A stretch of 64,000 nucleotides of DNA from Uranotaenia lowii (GCF_029784155.1 NC_073691.1:132618714-132682713); one strand, 5' to 3'; counted from the first letter of the stretch, positions 1 to 12,049 are shown. The notes: generated by a model not told the origin, from the letters alone. Program-made: numbers and translations.

Positions 1-728
1 TTGTAATAAATCAGTTCGTTTCAATTTTAAAGCTGCTTTTTCCGCCTCCAACTGCACGTACTCAGGTAGAGGCAAGAGATTTAAGATTGCGTCCAGCGCA
101 GACGATGGAGTTGACTTTGATGCTCCAGTTATTGAAAGGCATGCTACTCTTTGTAATTTATATAGTTTCTTCCGTGTTGTTTCCTGTAATGTTTTGGGCC
201 ACCAGACAAGAGCTGCATAGGATAATCTGGGTCTCGATATTGCTGTATAGATCCATGAGATCATATTCGGCTTTAGTCCCCATGATTTTCCAAAAGTCTT
301 GCTGCATACCCAGAACGTTGATAGAGATTTAGAAATAGCGTATTCTAAGTGCGCTTTCCAATTCAGCTTTTGGTCAAGAATAACACCAAAAAATTTAACT
401 TGAGTTCCTAGTGCTATGGGTTGATTATTCAAGGTTAATTTCTTTATATCAACTTTCCTTTTGTTGTGAATGGAATTATTGTAGTTTTTGAGGGATTTAA
501 GTTAAGTCCTTCTTTTTTGCACCATTTTTGACAGTAATTTAAGGCATTTTGCATCCTATTACTAACAGTGCAGTCGAATTTACCTCGTACTATGACTACT
601 ATGTCATCTGCAAAGCCGAGCACTTCGAAGCCCAATTCAGTCAAGTTATTCAGGAGATCATCTACTACCAGTGTCCACAACAGAGGCGATAGTACTCCTC
701 CTTGAGGGCAGCCCTTTGTTGTTTTCAC
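1..728 (-). pseudogene. Non-LTR retrotransposon reverse transcriptase, C-terminal half (R1/LOA-like), 5'-truncated and frameshifted
   Basis: Minus-strand reading from 728 gives an RT fragment with the GCPQGGVLSPLLW block and a GFADDIVV catalytic box. The frame closes near 447 at GKLI-stop; a neighbouring frame then continues to base 1 with the typical RT thumb (KFFGVILDQKLNWKAHLE) and the C-terminal pattern RVACLSITGA. I therefore infer a one-base indel near 450. The fragment lacks the endonuclease and RT fingers, and it runs off the window start. The block pattern resembles the R1/LOA group of insect non-LTR elements; the exact clade is inference. It cannot encode an active enzyme as it stands. 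Confidence 0.8.
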
Positions 729-732
729 TGTC

Positions 733-895
733 AGTGATGGTCTTGTGCGGCAAGAAGTTTTCTCAAATCACGCTCTTGGCTCATTTTCAACTCCTTGCAT
801 GCTTCCTAATCTAATCTATCCGTCTATTATTTTCATTACTTTCATTTGAAATTCTTCCTGTTAGAATGTATACTTCACCGAAATGCCATTAATCA
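733..895. repeat. Dispersed repeat, copy 1 (second copy at 12050-12215)
   Basis: About 160 bp beginning near GGTCTTGTGCGGCA and ending near CCATTAATCATT is repeated with small differences at 12050-12215, in the same orientation. It is non-coding in all frames I read. It begins right at the truncated RT edge and ends at a TTTG tract. The identity of the family is unknown. Confidence 0.8.
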
Positions 896-1928
896 TTAAA
901 TTAGAATTTGTTTGTTTGTTTGTTTGTTTGTTTATTTATTCATTGTTCATAAATAAATCACATATTGATCCAAATGATAGGTTAAAAATAAAAGAAAAAC
1001 TACAATTACACAGAAGTTACCCTAAACTATACTTAAAGCAATAAGGATTCTTTTTCGGAATAATTTCCTCGAAACGTCAAAGTTGATGGGTTGAAACAAT
1101 TTCAAGTCGTCGGCATACGCCAATTTTGGTCCATCGAGAAGCAGCAGCACGTTCGTTGAAGTAGATCAGGAATATTATGGGTCCTAGGTGGCTCCCTTGG
1201 GGTACTCCAGAAGAGGCAGGGAATTGTTAAGAAAATGATTCATCTGGAGCTATGGAACCATCCCAGTAAGAAGCCGCAAATACCGATACGATCTAGTTTG
1301 GTTATGGCTATTTTGTGGTTTACCTTGTCGAAAGCCGCGGATATGTCGGCGCAGATTACGTCGGTTTGAGATCCTCCGGCAAAGCTGTCTTGCACTGAAG
1401 ATGTAAACGTTAACAGGTTTGTTGTCTTTGAAGGCTAAGGCATTAATCTCTGTTGTTTGTTAGAGGAATAAAATTTGCAATACGAGAAAAATTGATCTAG
1501 TACATCCAAATCAAACCGTTTGGCAATCGTACATAGGGCAGAAATACCGCGTAAATTATAAACATTCTTCCTGTCACCTTTTTTTGTGGATCGGAAACAT
1601 GTAAGCCTCTTTCCAAACGGAGCAGAACGTGGATTCCGTGAGCGAAAATTGGAAAATTCGTTTTATAGGAGTCAGCATATGTGATATACATCGTTTTAGG
1701 AAACTCGCTAGAATGCCATCCGGACCTGCAGAAAGCTAAGCAGTCACCTTCAAGATGGAATCGTCATCGATGACGATGTGATAAAAGGAAGTACTCTTAC
1801 GTGGGACGTTACTAGTGCAACAAAGCATGGATCACTACAAATCTGGACGCACTATTTATTTTACCATAGTGCTCCTAGTTGTCGGATCTGGAATGTATTG
1901 GCAGCACTTTGTAGAGGAATGTTTCTTC

Positions 1929-3297
1929 TAGAGATGTACCGAATAGTGGTATTCGGCGAACGGCCGAATACCGAATATTGACCTTTTCAACTATTCGGCC
2001 AAACGAATATTCGGTCGAATATTCTATTGAGTTTAAAAAAAAAACTTAAGCGATTATTTCAATGCTTCTATTTATTCCATATTAATACCCCTTATGTTTT
2101 AGGCGATTTTTTTCAACCAGATGATATTATCGGATGATATTTTTTAGGTCTTTCAGATTTTTAAAATATCAACGATAACTGAAACGCCATCAGATCCAGG
2201 ACGTTTGTTGAAAAAAAATTAAAAAAGGGCAATATTTATAAATATTTTGAAATATTTGAAAACTCGACATTGAACACAAAATCTAATAAAATTGAAAAAG
2301 GAATTTGAATTTTCATTGGATTTAGCAAATAATCTGAATAAACCCAAGCAAAACTTGGAAAGTTTTAAACAATATCTGGACATTCCGGCAGATTTGACTT
2401 AACTGGATTCTTTACTTGATTTCACAATCTACAGTGAAAGGTACGCGGATACACCTTAGATGTTTTGCTGAAACCATTTATTTCCGTTTTTATGGGAATT
2501 AAACTCATTAAAATCATTCTTCTTCATAACTGCTGAAACCATAAGTTTTCAATGATTGCTTAGCTTTTACAACATTATTATGTGTATAGCACTAAACCGA
2601 ATAGCGACAGTTTTACTAGCGACACTTTTTACTAGCGAGATTTCTGTCATTCGCAGGTTTGTTGTCCTTTTTTCGGTCCAGTAGGCGATTTCAATGTAGA
2701 AAACAAACATTATTTACGTTATTTACTGTTTATTTTCCTTAGGCCGTCAGTCGCTTGCATCAAGTCTCCTAGGATACTCGCAATGCGTCGTTATGATTTT
2801 TAACGTCGCGACGTATGCGACGTGTCGCTAGTAGGCAAAGATGCTATGATTATTAGCGCTCAGATTTTGGTTTTTATCTGCATGTATAATACTTTTGGAT
2901 ATTTCTCGCGTGAGCGTTCATAACGTCGTATGAACCATCTTAAGAATTTACAAAAAACTGATGCAAAAGTTATGAAAACAACTTTGAAATTTGTATTTCA
3001 CATATAGAATATGTTGCCCAAGCTACAAACATTCTAAATGGAAAAAGTTGCGACTAGTTTATGTAAGTTTTTGTATTTTTTCGTAATAAAACTGTTTGTT
3101 TACATTTTGTTTCATACGACGCAATGAAAGCTGACACGAGATTTTATAACATTTGTTTAAATTTTTTAAAAATTTACAAGTTTGTAGTAGATATTCGGCC
3201 TATTCGGCCGAATACTTAGCTCAACTATTCGGTGAGTCGAATATTCGGCTTAACGGTTTTCGGCGGTATTCGGCGCCGAATATTCGGTACATCTCTA
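1929..3297. mobile_element. Non-autonomous hAT-like element nested in the mariner 5'UTR
   Basis: Termini are TAGAGATGTACCGAATA and its complement, with the TATTCGG motif repeated inside both ends. The element is flanked by a perfect 8-bp direct repeat GTTTCTTC (1921-1928 and 3298-3305). Eight-base duplications and TAGAGATG-type ends are hAT features. The 1369-bp interior is AT-rich and I see no transposase. Confidence 0.9.
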
Positions 3298-3360
3298 GTT
3301 TCTTCTACCAGTGCTGAAAATTTCATTACGATTCGTTTTGTTTCAAAAAAGTTACACGTG

Positions 3361-4387
3361 ATGGAAGCCGCGAGATGAAAATAAATTTTGAACACCCACG
3401 TCAAAAACCCGACGTGGTCGGGTTCAAAAATCGCGAAATCGTTGAAAATTGTCAAATCAACCGTGTGTAGCGTTCTCAAACGTTTCCGTGAGATGCGTAC
3501 TATAGATCGGCAGGTTCATACCAAGCGTTTTAGTGGACCTAAGAATCAGAAACTGCATTTGAAGGTGTTGAGAACGATCAAGGAAAACACAGGGTAGTCG
3601 GACTATGACATTGCCAAGAAATTCAACGCTGACCGGTGCACCGTCAGCAGAATTCGTCTACGCGAAGGAATACGATCCTATCGGACCAGTAAGCAACCAA
3701 ACCGGACATTGAAGCAGAATTTAGTAGCCAAAGGACGTGCCCGCAAGTTATACAAGAAGATTCCAACGAAGTTCGACGGATGCATCCTCATGGATGACGA
3801 AACGTACGTGAAGATGGATTTTGGGCAGCTTTCTGGCCAAAAATTATGTAAAGCCACTGCAGTGGTGCACTGCACTGGTCATGGTGATGTCCCCGGCAAC
3901 TTCAAATTCGTTTTTGCTGATAAGTGTGCAAGAAAGTGTTTGATCTGGCAAGGTATTTGCAGCTGCGGACGAAAAATTCCGGTTTTAGTGAAAAACAAGA
4001 CCATGGACTCTGAAATTTACAAGGAGGAATGCCTGAAAAACTTTTTTTTTCGTACATTAGATCTCACAAAGGACTAGTTAGGTTTTCGCCAGATTTGGCA
4101 AGCTGCCACTACAGCTAGGAGGTTCTACAGTGGTATTGGGCCAACGGGTGGATTTTGTGGAAAAGGACATCAACCCACCCAACTGCCCTCAATTCCGCCC
4201 TATCGAAAATTTTTGGGCAATTGTCAAGAAGAAGATGAAGAAGAATGGTAGGACGACTCGGGAAGCAACAGAGATGAAGAGATTGTGGAAGAAAATGGTC
4301 GCTGAGGTCAGCGAATAGGGTGTTCAAACTATAATGAGTGATACTCAACCAAAAGTTCGAAAATTCATCACAACAACATCGGAATAA
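3361..4387 (+). pseudogene. DD37E mariner-type transposase (pseudogene)
   Basis: The start is taken at ATG 3361 (MEAAR), where the family's N-terminal helix-turn-helix begins; two stops follow almost at once, then the reading is open from about 3388 to 3597. After a stop at 3597 it continues past SDYDIAKKFNADRCTVS to the first catalytic Asp (ILMDDETYVKMDF, about 3790). Near 4040-4080 a poly-T stretch breaks the frame; the second Asp lies in SPDLASCHYS with a stop two residues later, and a frameshift precedes NPPNCPQFRPIENFWA with the final Glu. Counting across the breaks, 37 residues separate the second Asp from the Glu. It is inactive. Confidence 0.85.
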
Positions 4388-5654
4388 TTTTTTTATTGTT
4401 TTTCCTTTAAAGTGCAATAAAAACCCTACATTTCAAGTACAAAACATTTTTAATTCGTTTACATAGCTCCGAGATAGACCCGTTTTAATGCGTCCAGATT
4501 TGTAGTGATCCATGCTTTAGTCAACTGGTCCATGGAAATTGAACCAGAATCAAAAGTACTACGGAATATGTCAGCAAACAGTCCGAGGTTGCCGACTTGT
4601 CTTCCATAAACATGTAGAACGGTAAGCTCGATTCTTTTTGTTGGTCCTTTATGTACTGATAAAACGATTTGGGTCTAGTTTTAAAACCACGCTGCATCCG
4701 GATAAGGTAGCCCTAGTAACAACGCGTGCATACTTTTTTATAAGCTGTGTTAAGTTTGCGATATTGGTTTTTGGCATGCAGAGACTTGTGCCTCGTATAG
4801 TAGTGGATGGCTTTGATCTTGAGTGTTTTCATTTGTTGCAACTCTTTCATGACCCAGGGAGCACGTAGGTCAGTGACTGCTGAGGGTTAGGATCGGAAGA
4901 TTCGAGTTTAGAATCCCAGTCGATGGCGTCAAGCGTTTGTGAAACAGCGACAAAATTGGCGTTCTTGAAATCAAGAAAAAAGGATGCCGGCTTCTTGAAG
5001 AGAGTCACAACTTCGGAAATTTCAAGCGAAAGCAGCAGTGCCGGGTGATGCGGAACAAGCTTAAATAGAGGCGCAGGAGCTAGTTCAATCGTAGTCAATT
5101 GGGATCCGTCGTTAACAAAACAAAGATCGAGCAAGCGACTGTTCTCATTCTCTACGCTGTTAATTTGCCGGAGAGTTGCTGTGCTGAGTGAGTCGAGAAT
5201 CAAACTGGAGGGCGTAGTTTAAAACCACGACGAAGAGCTTTCGAGTACCCAGATCGATACAGATCCACACTAATTCCTGTTCGTTTCACGATTCGTCGTC
5301 GTTTCAAGTGGCTGAAAGACCGGATCGAATGGCAATCAGGATTCCGCCGCCGGTGGATTAAGTACTGTTGAGAGGACCTCGGTAACGCCGGAACATTGTA
5401 TAGTCGGAGCTTAAAACTTGACTAGTAAGGGTTCTGTCGTTCAGTCAGGTTTCGGTGAAAGCCACAATATCGTAGCTGGAGCACGAGGTGGCTAGCAGAT
5501 ACTCGTTGACGCAGGAATTGATACCGCCGACATTTAGGTAATAGAGATTTAGATGATCTCGAGACCCAACAGACACACCGGATCGTCGTTCACTGGAATG
5601 GAAAAATTCATCACGAAGAGGAAGGTCGACGAAAGTTGAATACTTGCCTGTCAG

Positions 5655-6320
5655 TGCAGGCTGGAGAACCTCACTGGCACCACACTCCTCGTCGAACCAG
5701 TCGTGTTCGTTCCACATTCCCGATGACGTTCTCCGCAACGCTGTTGATAACTGTCTTGATGGTATTCCAACAGTCCTCTAGAGTAAGGTTGCCAGAATTT
5801 TTTCAGCACGTATCCGGGCTGGACAAACTGGGCAATTTTTTATATAAAAACCTAGCAAAATCTGGGCATTCGATTTCAAATTGACGACCATAAAACCGGG
5901 CAATATCCGGGCAAATTTGGTTAAAACTCAGGAATTCCTCAACAAAAAATAATGAAAAAAAAATTTTTTTCATCATCAAAACTCATCGATAGATTTTGAA
6001 CCGTATTTTAGGCTTCCAAAAAACCTTTCATGGTTATTTTTATAAAACTTGCTCAAAAAAAATCGTTTTGGAGGTTTTTGTTGTTGTTTTTTTTTGTTTA
6101 ATTTGCCAAATAAAGTGAATAAATTCAGGCAAAATTTGGGCATTTTTCAATTAAATCCGGGATACCGGGCCGGGCCGGACTGTTCCCAAATTAAGTAACA
6201 AATATCCGGGCAAACCCGGATAAAACCGGGCAATCTGGCAATCTTACTCTAGAGGGGCTTCGTTACTCAGGTTTCTCTCAAATTCCATCACCTTGAATTT
6301 AAGGTATGACATGTTCCAAG
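5655..6320 (-). pseudogene. Fragment of another non-LTR retrotransposon (EN-RT linker)
   Basis: The minus strand from about 6310 reads MSYLKFKVMEFERNLSNEAP. It resumes after the hAT MITE with LEDCWNTIKTVINSVAENV, then a frame change to NDWFDEEC-type sequence near 5700. The same WFDEEC block occurs at about 43590, so this is a scrap of the same kind of element. It abuts the CR1-like endonuclease near 5650-5690; the exact junction is not resolvable by eye. Confidence 0.6.
5784..6246. mobile_element. hAT-like MITE with CCGGGCAA subterminal repeats
   Basis: Ends TAAGGTTGCCAG and CTGGCAATCTTA form inverted repeats. An 8-bp direct repeat CTCTAGAG flanks it at 5776-5783 and 6247-6254. The 463-bp interior is non-coding and holds many copies of CCGGGCAA/TTGCCCGG-like motifs, probably transposase-binding sites (inference). 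Removing it rejoins the retrotransposon linker in frame. Confidence 0.9.
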
Positions 6321-8230
6321 ACATAACCATAAGATCAGATAAGATAAGATTGATCAGCTGAATGCCTTGGTAGCTTTTAAAAAATTACTCTTTCTGTTTC
6401 GGTTTACTGTAAACGATTAACTTTCTATTGTCTGCTAAGATCTTACAGTCGAACTCGGTTAATCCATCTAACACACATTTGTTTTATGCTGGGGTTGTTA
6501 ACTGTTACAAGAATGTGTTTCTTGCTCGTACCCTGGTAGGTTTTTGCAATCAAAGAAATTTCCGTGATACGTTCTTTCTTAGTCTGTAGTGAAAACCTCT
6601 TTTGGAGTATTTTGATAAGCGAATTCAACATTTTCTCTAAATTTATGCTAACAATGAATTGAATTTGTGTACTTCAAATTAGCTCCCGACATACCAAAAT
6701 TGACTTGAAATAACAAAGAATAAAGTGATTAGAATCCAAAATTTATATAATTTTGGGTCGGGTTTACAATTTGTTTCTCTTGACTGGGTGCAATACACGC
6801 TACAACAGAAATTTGCTGTTTGTTTGGTAAAGCAAGTCTTTAGAATAGTACCGCTAAAAAATCCAAGTGCATCCTAATGCTTCTTAATTATGTTAGTTAT
6901 GTTTAAACCATGGTTTTTAATTTCTTGCTTGTTCTGTTTTCTTAAAAAGACACAGGTGCACATCACTGCGTCTGCAAGTGTGGCTTTTTAAGGCACAGAA
7001 CAAAATTGTTTGCGGAAAACATATTTCTGACTGACGAATCGAAAAGATGCAGTTTCTTCTTCTCCAACCAGGCCGCAGGGCTAATAAACTCTGAGATGGA
7101 ATTGGCCCCAGTCTTTTTTGTTCCGGTTTATTGGTGGATTTCGACAGTTGAGCAACTAGATTTCCACCGACGACATCGTTGTGAATTCTTCAAGTGGGTG
7201 TTGCTGCCAGCCAAAGTGCCGAACGAATAGTTGAGCTATGGGGAATGTGAAGCGGAGAGTGTGTGTGTGTGTGCTCACTGTGCCGTAATGTTCTGCATCG
7301 GTGACACGATGTCATGGTTCAGCAGACGGACGTTCTATTTTAGGCCACTCAGCTTCCCGGTGGATCCTTGCCTGGTTATAGAGCGAGCACGCCATTACAC
7401 GACTACTGAAAGCACACTATCGTTGGCCAGAAACCGAGCTGTTTTGCATATTTGCCGGCGTGCTTCTTATTTGAATGCAGTTAACGAAGGAAGAGGTGCC
7501 CTTTTGCTGCTGCAAGCAAATTCTTCACAAATAAACACAAACACATACAGGGTTCTACACACATACACAAACTTCACAACTAAACTGATAGGGTTTACAA
7601 AAACGCGTTCGACTATGGCTCTGACGACTTTTTCTCGCACCAAACGAGCCATTCAGCCAGCCAGACACTGAACCAAACGATGATGTACATAGCTTGATGT
7701 TTGCTGAGCCAAACGCCAGCATGCATTACATGCATTTTTTTGGCATTGGAGCATCGACACGCCCTAAGCTTGTGTATGGTAATTGGGTTGTTTTGTGTAA
7801 ACATGGATGATTTATGAAGTTTGTTTCCTACACAGTATCCCGATGGCATATTATGATGCATTATTCGGTTTAAATTTGATTTTAAGCTATTTCCGTTAAC
7901 GTTCACAGAGTAAGCAGACCCACACAATAACTTGTTAAGTATTTCTTAGCGGAATATGATTGCATTGTTAAAATAAGTTGTCATTGTTCAAATTTTCAAA
8001 GCTTTAAATTTTACTTAATCAGCTTATCTCCTCTCATTGTGCTTCCTTTGTAATCCTTTCAAATAAATGAAATTTCATCTAATAGTTGAGTGCTATGGGG
8101 AGCTTTGATAACTCGTTGATGTCATTGTCAAGCCGTTTTCCCAAATCATGTGCAAACTGTTTACACATTCTTTTATCCATCTGTGGTTTATCTAATTTTT
8201 GGGGGTACATACAACCACATATCAGACTTA
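6321..8230. other. Gene-poor stretch with unassigned short ORFs
   Basis: No gene can be supported here. Short open frames occur at 6443-6631 (minus, 62 codons), 7006-7230 (plus) and 7231-7671 (plus, opening at TTG rather than ATG). None shows a recognisable domain, signal peptide or splice context. The first, rich in Lys and Ile, could be a retrotransposon scrap. Confidence 0.5.
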
Positions 8231-9530
8231 AAGGTGATACGGTCAAAATTTGGTCACGGGAAAACGCGTGTAAATCGGTGAAATCGTTTATTTAAAAAAT
8301 CAAATGAAATTTCTTTTTCAAGTTTAATTAGTATAACATTCAGGAAAAATATTCAGACAGGCTTCCGCTTTTCCAAATCCGAATTGCCGGGCCTTACGCT
8401 AACCCCTGCCATCAGATTTTGTACAGCCACCTTGTCCACCTTCTTCGCCGCAGAAAGCTAGTTTGCTTTGAACTGCTGCTCGTCTTTAGCAGTTTTTTGG
8501 TCTTCTTTAGGTTCCGCTTAACAATAGCCCAGTATTTCTCAATTGGGCGGAGCTCTGGCGTGTTGGGTGGGTTCTTGTTCTTGGGAACCACCTGCACGTT
8601 GTTGGCGGCGTACCACTCGATGGCCTTTTTACCGTAATGGCAAGATGCCAAATCCGGCCAAAACAGTACGGAACTACCGTGTTTCTTCAGGAAAGGCAGC
8701 AGACGTTTATTCAAACACTCTTTCACGTAAATTTCTTGGTTGACAGTCCCGGAAGCTATGAAAATGCTGCTTTTCAAGCCACAAGTTCAGATGGCTTGCC
8801 AAAACAGATATTTCTTCGCGAAATTTGACAGTTTCATGTGCTTGAAAATATTTGCTACCTTTCCCCTTCCTTTTGCCGTATAAAACTGCTGTCCCGGAAG
8901 CTGCTTGTAGTCGGCTTTGACGTAGGTTTCGTCGTCCATTACCACGCAGTCAAACTTCGTCAGTATCGTCGTGTACAGTCTCCGGGATCGCGCTTTGGCC
9001 GTCGTATTTCGTTCATAATCGCGATTTGGAGTCACTACCTTCTTGTAAGTCGATAGTCCGGCTCGTGTTTTGGCTCGATGCACGGTTGTAGACGATACAC
9101 CCAGCTTATTTACGGCATCTCGGAGAGAGTGGTTAGGGTTTCGCTTGAAACTACCGGTAACTCTCTTTGTCGCCTCAGCGGCTTGCAGTTTTCGATTTCC
9201 CCTCGATCCAGACTTCCTGGCTGTCGACAAACGTTCCCCAAACACTTTAATTACATTTGTAACGGTTGGTTTGGCAACTTTTAGCGATTTTGCCAGCTTT
9301 GCGTGCGAGAAGCTCGGATTTTCGCGATGCGCGAGCAAAATTTCGATACGCTGCTCTTCTTCCTTGGACGGCATTTTGACAACTGAAGAGTGAATTCCAA
9401 AATCAAAATACGAGCAACATTCTACACACACACACACACCTTCAAAATGAGGGGTGTTCAGGTTTTTTAAATGCAAAATTGAAAGAAATACGTCAAGTTG
9501 ATATTGACAAATTTTGACCGTATCACCCTT
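8231..9530 (-). mobile_element. DD37E (ITmD37E-type) transposon, nearly full length
   Basis: The 1300-bp element has inverted ends (AAGGTGATACGGTCAAAATT on the left, complement ending CCGTATCACCCTT on the right) flanked by TA at 8229-8230 and 9531-9532. The transposase is on the minus strand. A short CA tract lies at 9422-9439 in its 5'UTR. Two other copies of the same family are at 24292-30395 and 33517-34322, all in the same orientation. Confidence 0.93.
8412..9374 (-). pseudogene. DD37E transposase with one nonsense codon and a C-terminal frameshift
   Basis: The start is ATG 9374 (MPSKEEEQR), which matches the family pattern; a longer in-frame extension upstream only reads through the CA tract. 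An N-terminal paired helix-turn-helix region is followed by MDDETYVKADY (first Asp), FWPDLASCHYGKK (second Asp) and RPIEKYW (Glu), with exactly 37 residues between the last two. An in-frame TGA at 8787-8789 follows FWQAI; the copy at 24720 has TGT (Cys) there, so it is a point nonsense. Near 8460 a one-base indel shifts the last ~40 residues relative to the 33.6-kb copy. It is otherwise well preserved, hence recently inactivated. Confidence 0.92.
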
Positions 9531-10290
9531 TAACAATAAAATTCAGAATTAAATTTAACTATTTGGATTACAGTTTCTTATCTTACGATAATAAACTAAA
9601 ATTTTAAATAATTTGTGATTATTTTGAATTTTTATTCAAAATACTCAAAATAGATTTGCCTTCATTCAAGGTTTCAAATGCTAAGAAAAAAGTAATCCAA
9701 AAACATGACAGTGTAAATTCTTTTTTTCTTTTAATTTCCTAATTTATAGTGCAATTTGCCAATCCCTAACTGAAAATTGAAAAAAGATAATGATGACACA
9801 AATTTTAAAGACATTTTCAAACATTATATTGATTAGAAAAGTGTTGCTGCAAAATGAGATGAATAGCGACTTTTCATGAATTGTTAAATATTTGTCAAAC
9901 TTAGCTCTGTCAATTCACAATAAGATTCAATTAGTGTATTAAGAACAAAGTCCGAAAAAAACGACATTTGAAATAATGAAAAAAAATTAAAAATAAAGTT
10001 TATTTTCATTATTCTTTAAATGTTCTGGTTTTGTCCAATTCATTTTTTTAATTTTTCTATTCTGACGATCATGCTTAAAGAAAACTTCAATGTATTTAAA
10101 TACAGAGGTAATCACAAATCGAAAAAAACTTAGTTTATGACGATTCCAGCAAAAAAGATTTATTTTCTGTTCAAATCAATCTTGAGCAATTTTAAAATAC
10201 TTGATGAGATAGGAGTTTTTGAATAGGAATGATGGCTAAACTAAATTGAAACTTGATAGATTAAGCGTTCTTAAGTCACCGGAAGAAAAT

Positions 10291-10320
10291 AAGTTCGCTA
10301 GCCAAAAGCTAGCGTAACTT
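10291..10320. repeat. Hairpin-forming palindrome
   Basis: AAGTT/GCTAGC on the left pairs with GCTAGC/AACTT on the right around a CAAAA loop with one bulged base. Its role is unknown; it could belong to a Helitron-like element with the motif 150 bp downstream. Confidence 0.6.
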
Positions 10321-10440
10321 ATTTGTATATTGAACTATAATTCTGGTTTTTTTTTCTGACACAATGGTATCAACTTGCTCAAAAGAAAGGCTGACTAAGG
10401 AACAGTGCTAAAATATAAAATAAAATTCTCAAAAATACAG

Positions 10441-10469
10441 GCTCAACAAAGTTTGCCGGGTCAGCTAGT
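10441..10469 (-). mobile_element. Possible Helitron-type element end
   Basis: The minus strand reads ACTAGCTGACCCGGCAAACT, a motif I know from widespread insect repeats, often Helitron-like. Only this short end is recognisable; no rep/helicase is present and the other boundary is not found. Confidence 0.35.
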
Positions 10470-10984
10470 CTTTTATAATAAAGAACTTATGAAGCAAAGA
10501 AAAAAGTGGCCCATAATACCCCACTCTCCCATACAAACGGCCACACACTCTTTAAATTTACTTCTTCAGAACGTTTGGAAAGTTTCGCTGGAGAACTGGA
10601 GAAAATGAAACCAAATTCAAAATAAAACCTTATTGATGAAAACAACAGAAAAAACGGAAAAAATCTGAAATTAAAACGAAGTTTATTTATATTTTCCTAA
10701 GATTTTATAAGAACGAAAATTTTATTTCTCTTTGGCAATCGCAAAGTGAATAATGTAGGAATCAGAAAATGTGTAATTTCAAAATATAAGTTCATGATTT
10801 CCGGAAATAATAATGATCAAAGTTTATAATGCGTTACCATGTCTTTAACGGTAGTATTTGAATTGAACTCAGTGAATCTTCATGTTTCTTTGAAGAAATC
10901 TAAATTTTATTTAACTTTAAGGCGTACATCTTTCCCGGATATGATGGCTATGATAGCAGAGATAGCATATTATTACAAATGCTC

Positions 10985-11070
10985 AAACCACCAGCACACT
11001 GATGCCGTGACCGAGACTCAATCTCATGACCTCTTGCTTAGAAGACTTTAACACTATCCCCTAGGTCACG
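10985..11070 (-). repeat. tRNA-like (SINE-type) segment
   Basis: The minus strand shows a B-box-like GAGATTGAGTCTC preceded, at tRNA spacing, by an A-box-like GTGACCTAGGGGATAGTG. The arms pair poorly, so it is read as a tRNA-derived SINE head or pseudo-tRNA, not a functional tRNA. Confidence 0.4.
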
Positions 11071-11267
11071 TCCAGCAGCATATTTTCTCATAAAAAAATT
11101 GTATAATTTGAGAAAACTCAAAAACCGTGTTACTGCGTTTTTTTTTAAATTTATTTTTCGAATTCAGCGAATTTTGCATTGTAAATTTGGGACAGTAAAT
11201 AATGTTGACGTTTTATTTTTAAATTTGTAACCTAGTAGACTAGTACAATATTTTACACTTACAATTC

Positions 11268-11506
11268 TGGGGCGGGATTATGGAACTCGAAACAATCGAG
11301 TTTCGTTCGATTCGACCAACTTTGGCATTACCAATCTCGATTCGAATGGAACGTTTCGCGATGATCTACTACTCGATTTACTCGAAATGTAGGACTTTAA
11401 AATTTAGAACTCGAAAGAGATTCGTAATACTGATTTTAATTCGATTCGGGCTCAACTCGAAAAGGGTAACTCGAATCGAATAGGATTCATAATTTCACCC
11501 CTGTTC
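11268..11506. mobile_element. Small TIR element (MITE-like), rich in CGAATCGA motifs
   Basis: GGGGCGGGATTATGGA on the left and the complement of GGGGTGAAATTATGAA on the right make an imperfect 16-bp inverted repeat around about 240 bp full of TCGATTCG/ACTCGAA repeats. No clean target duplication is visible. There is no coding content. Confidence 0.55.
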
Positions 11507-12049
11507 TTGATATCAAGGTTCCGAAAGACTGTACAGAAAATATAAATAAATGCTCCAGTTTAACTGCCAAAAAAAGATTCTCAAAACTTGATTCACGTCG
11601 CTTCACGTTGTGTCTTACACCACACGAATGCTGAGCTGTTTTAAGCGGGAAAGCCACCAAACATTTGAATAATTTTAGAACGCTTTCCAAATAGTATTCA
11701 AAAGCAACAAATTTCCATTTCAATTCCTAGAACTAACGTTATGCAAAATAAACCGCACTTGCGAGCATTTGTCAAAAAAAACCTCTGTGAAAAAAAATCA
11801 GCGTAGTCTCAATTGAATTCTATTATTTAAAAGTCTTTTTTTCGTCAATTTATTGCTTTTTACCTGTCTTTCAATCTTCTGGATGTTGAGTTTGCTTACC
11901 TAAAAAAGAAAACAAAAGAAATTTATTAGAAATCGAATTGATGATTGTCTCAAAATAGAGTTATATTCAATTCATTGTTGTCAAAGTTTTAAAATTATTC
12001 AAAAATTCACAAAGCTAATAAACTTTGTTAACAGATTATCACCGGGACA

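Larger units (their letters stand above)
1823..4517 (+). mobile_element. DD37E Tc1/mariner-type transposon, inactivated, carrying a nested hAT insertion
   Basis: The ends are near-perfect inverted repeats (AAGCATGGATCACTACAAAT outward from each side, about 28 bp). The right side is followed by TA (4518-4519); the left side has CA, read as a mutated TA duplication. Without the inner hAT copy it is about 1.3 kb, the usual size of the group. It encodes a broken transposase at 3361-4387. It sits inside the linker/RT part of the CR1-like element on the opposite strand. Confidence 0.85.
904..5650 (-). pseudogene. CR1/Jockey-type non-LTR retrotransposon, decayed and split by a mariner element
   Basis: Reading the minus strand from about 5600, an endonuclease start is visible (LNLYYLNVGGINS, then DIVAFTET), followed by the EN-RT linker to about 4520. 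The reading resumes beyond the mariner at 1822 with SAGPDGILASFLKR (about 1735), then HKKGDRKNVYNLRGISAL, VICADISAAFDKVNHK (about 1350) and SGVPQGSHLGPIIF (about 1200). Many stops and frameshifts interrupt it. A CAAA-type 3' tail lies at 904-940. The GVPQGSHLGP block is typical of CR1-like elements. The pieces join in order once 1823-4517 is removed, which supports one original element. Confidence 0.75.
9533..12049. other. AT-rich intergenic or intronic DNA
   Basis: No coding region is recognised. It contains a strong hairpin at 10291-10320, a possible Helitron-type end near 10441-10469, a tRNA-like segment near 10985-11070 and a small TIR element at 11268-11506, listed separately. Confidence 0.6.

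Noticed and set aside
7231..7671. 146-codon open frame as a gene
   Set aside because: It opens at TTG, shows no domain or splice context and overlaps open frames on the other strand.
9374..9536. N-terminal extension of the DD37E transposase
   Set aside because: It reads through the CA tract and terminal repeat; sister copies point to ATG 9374 as the start.
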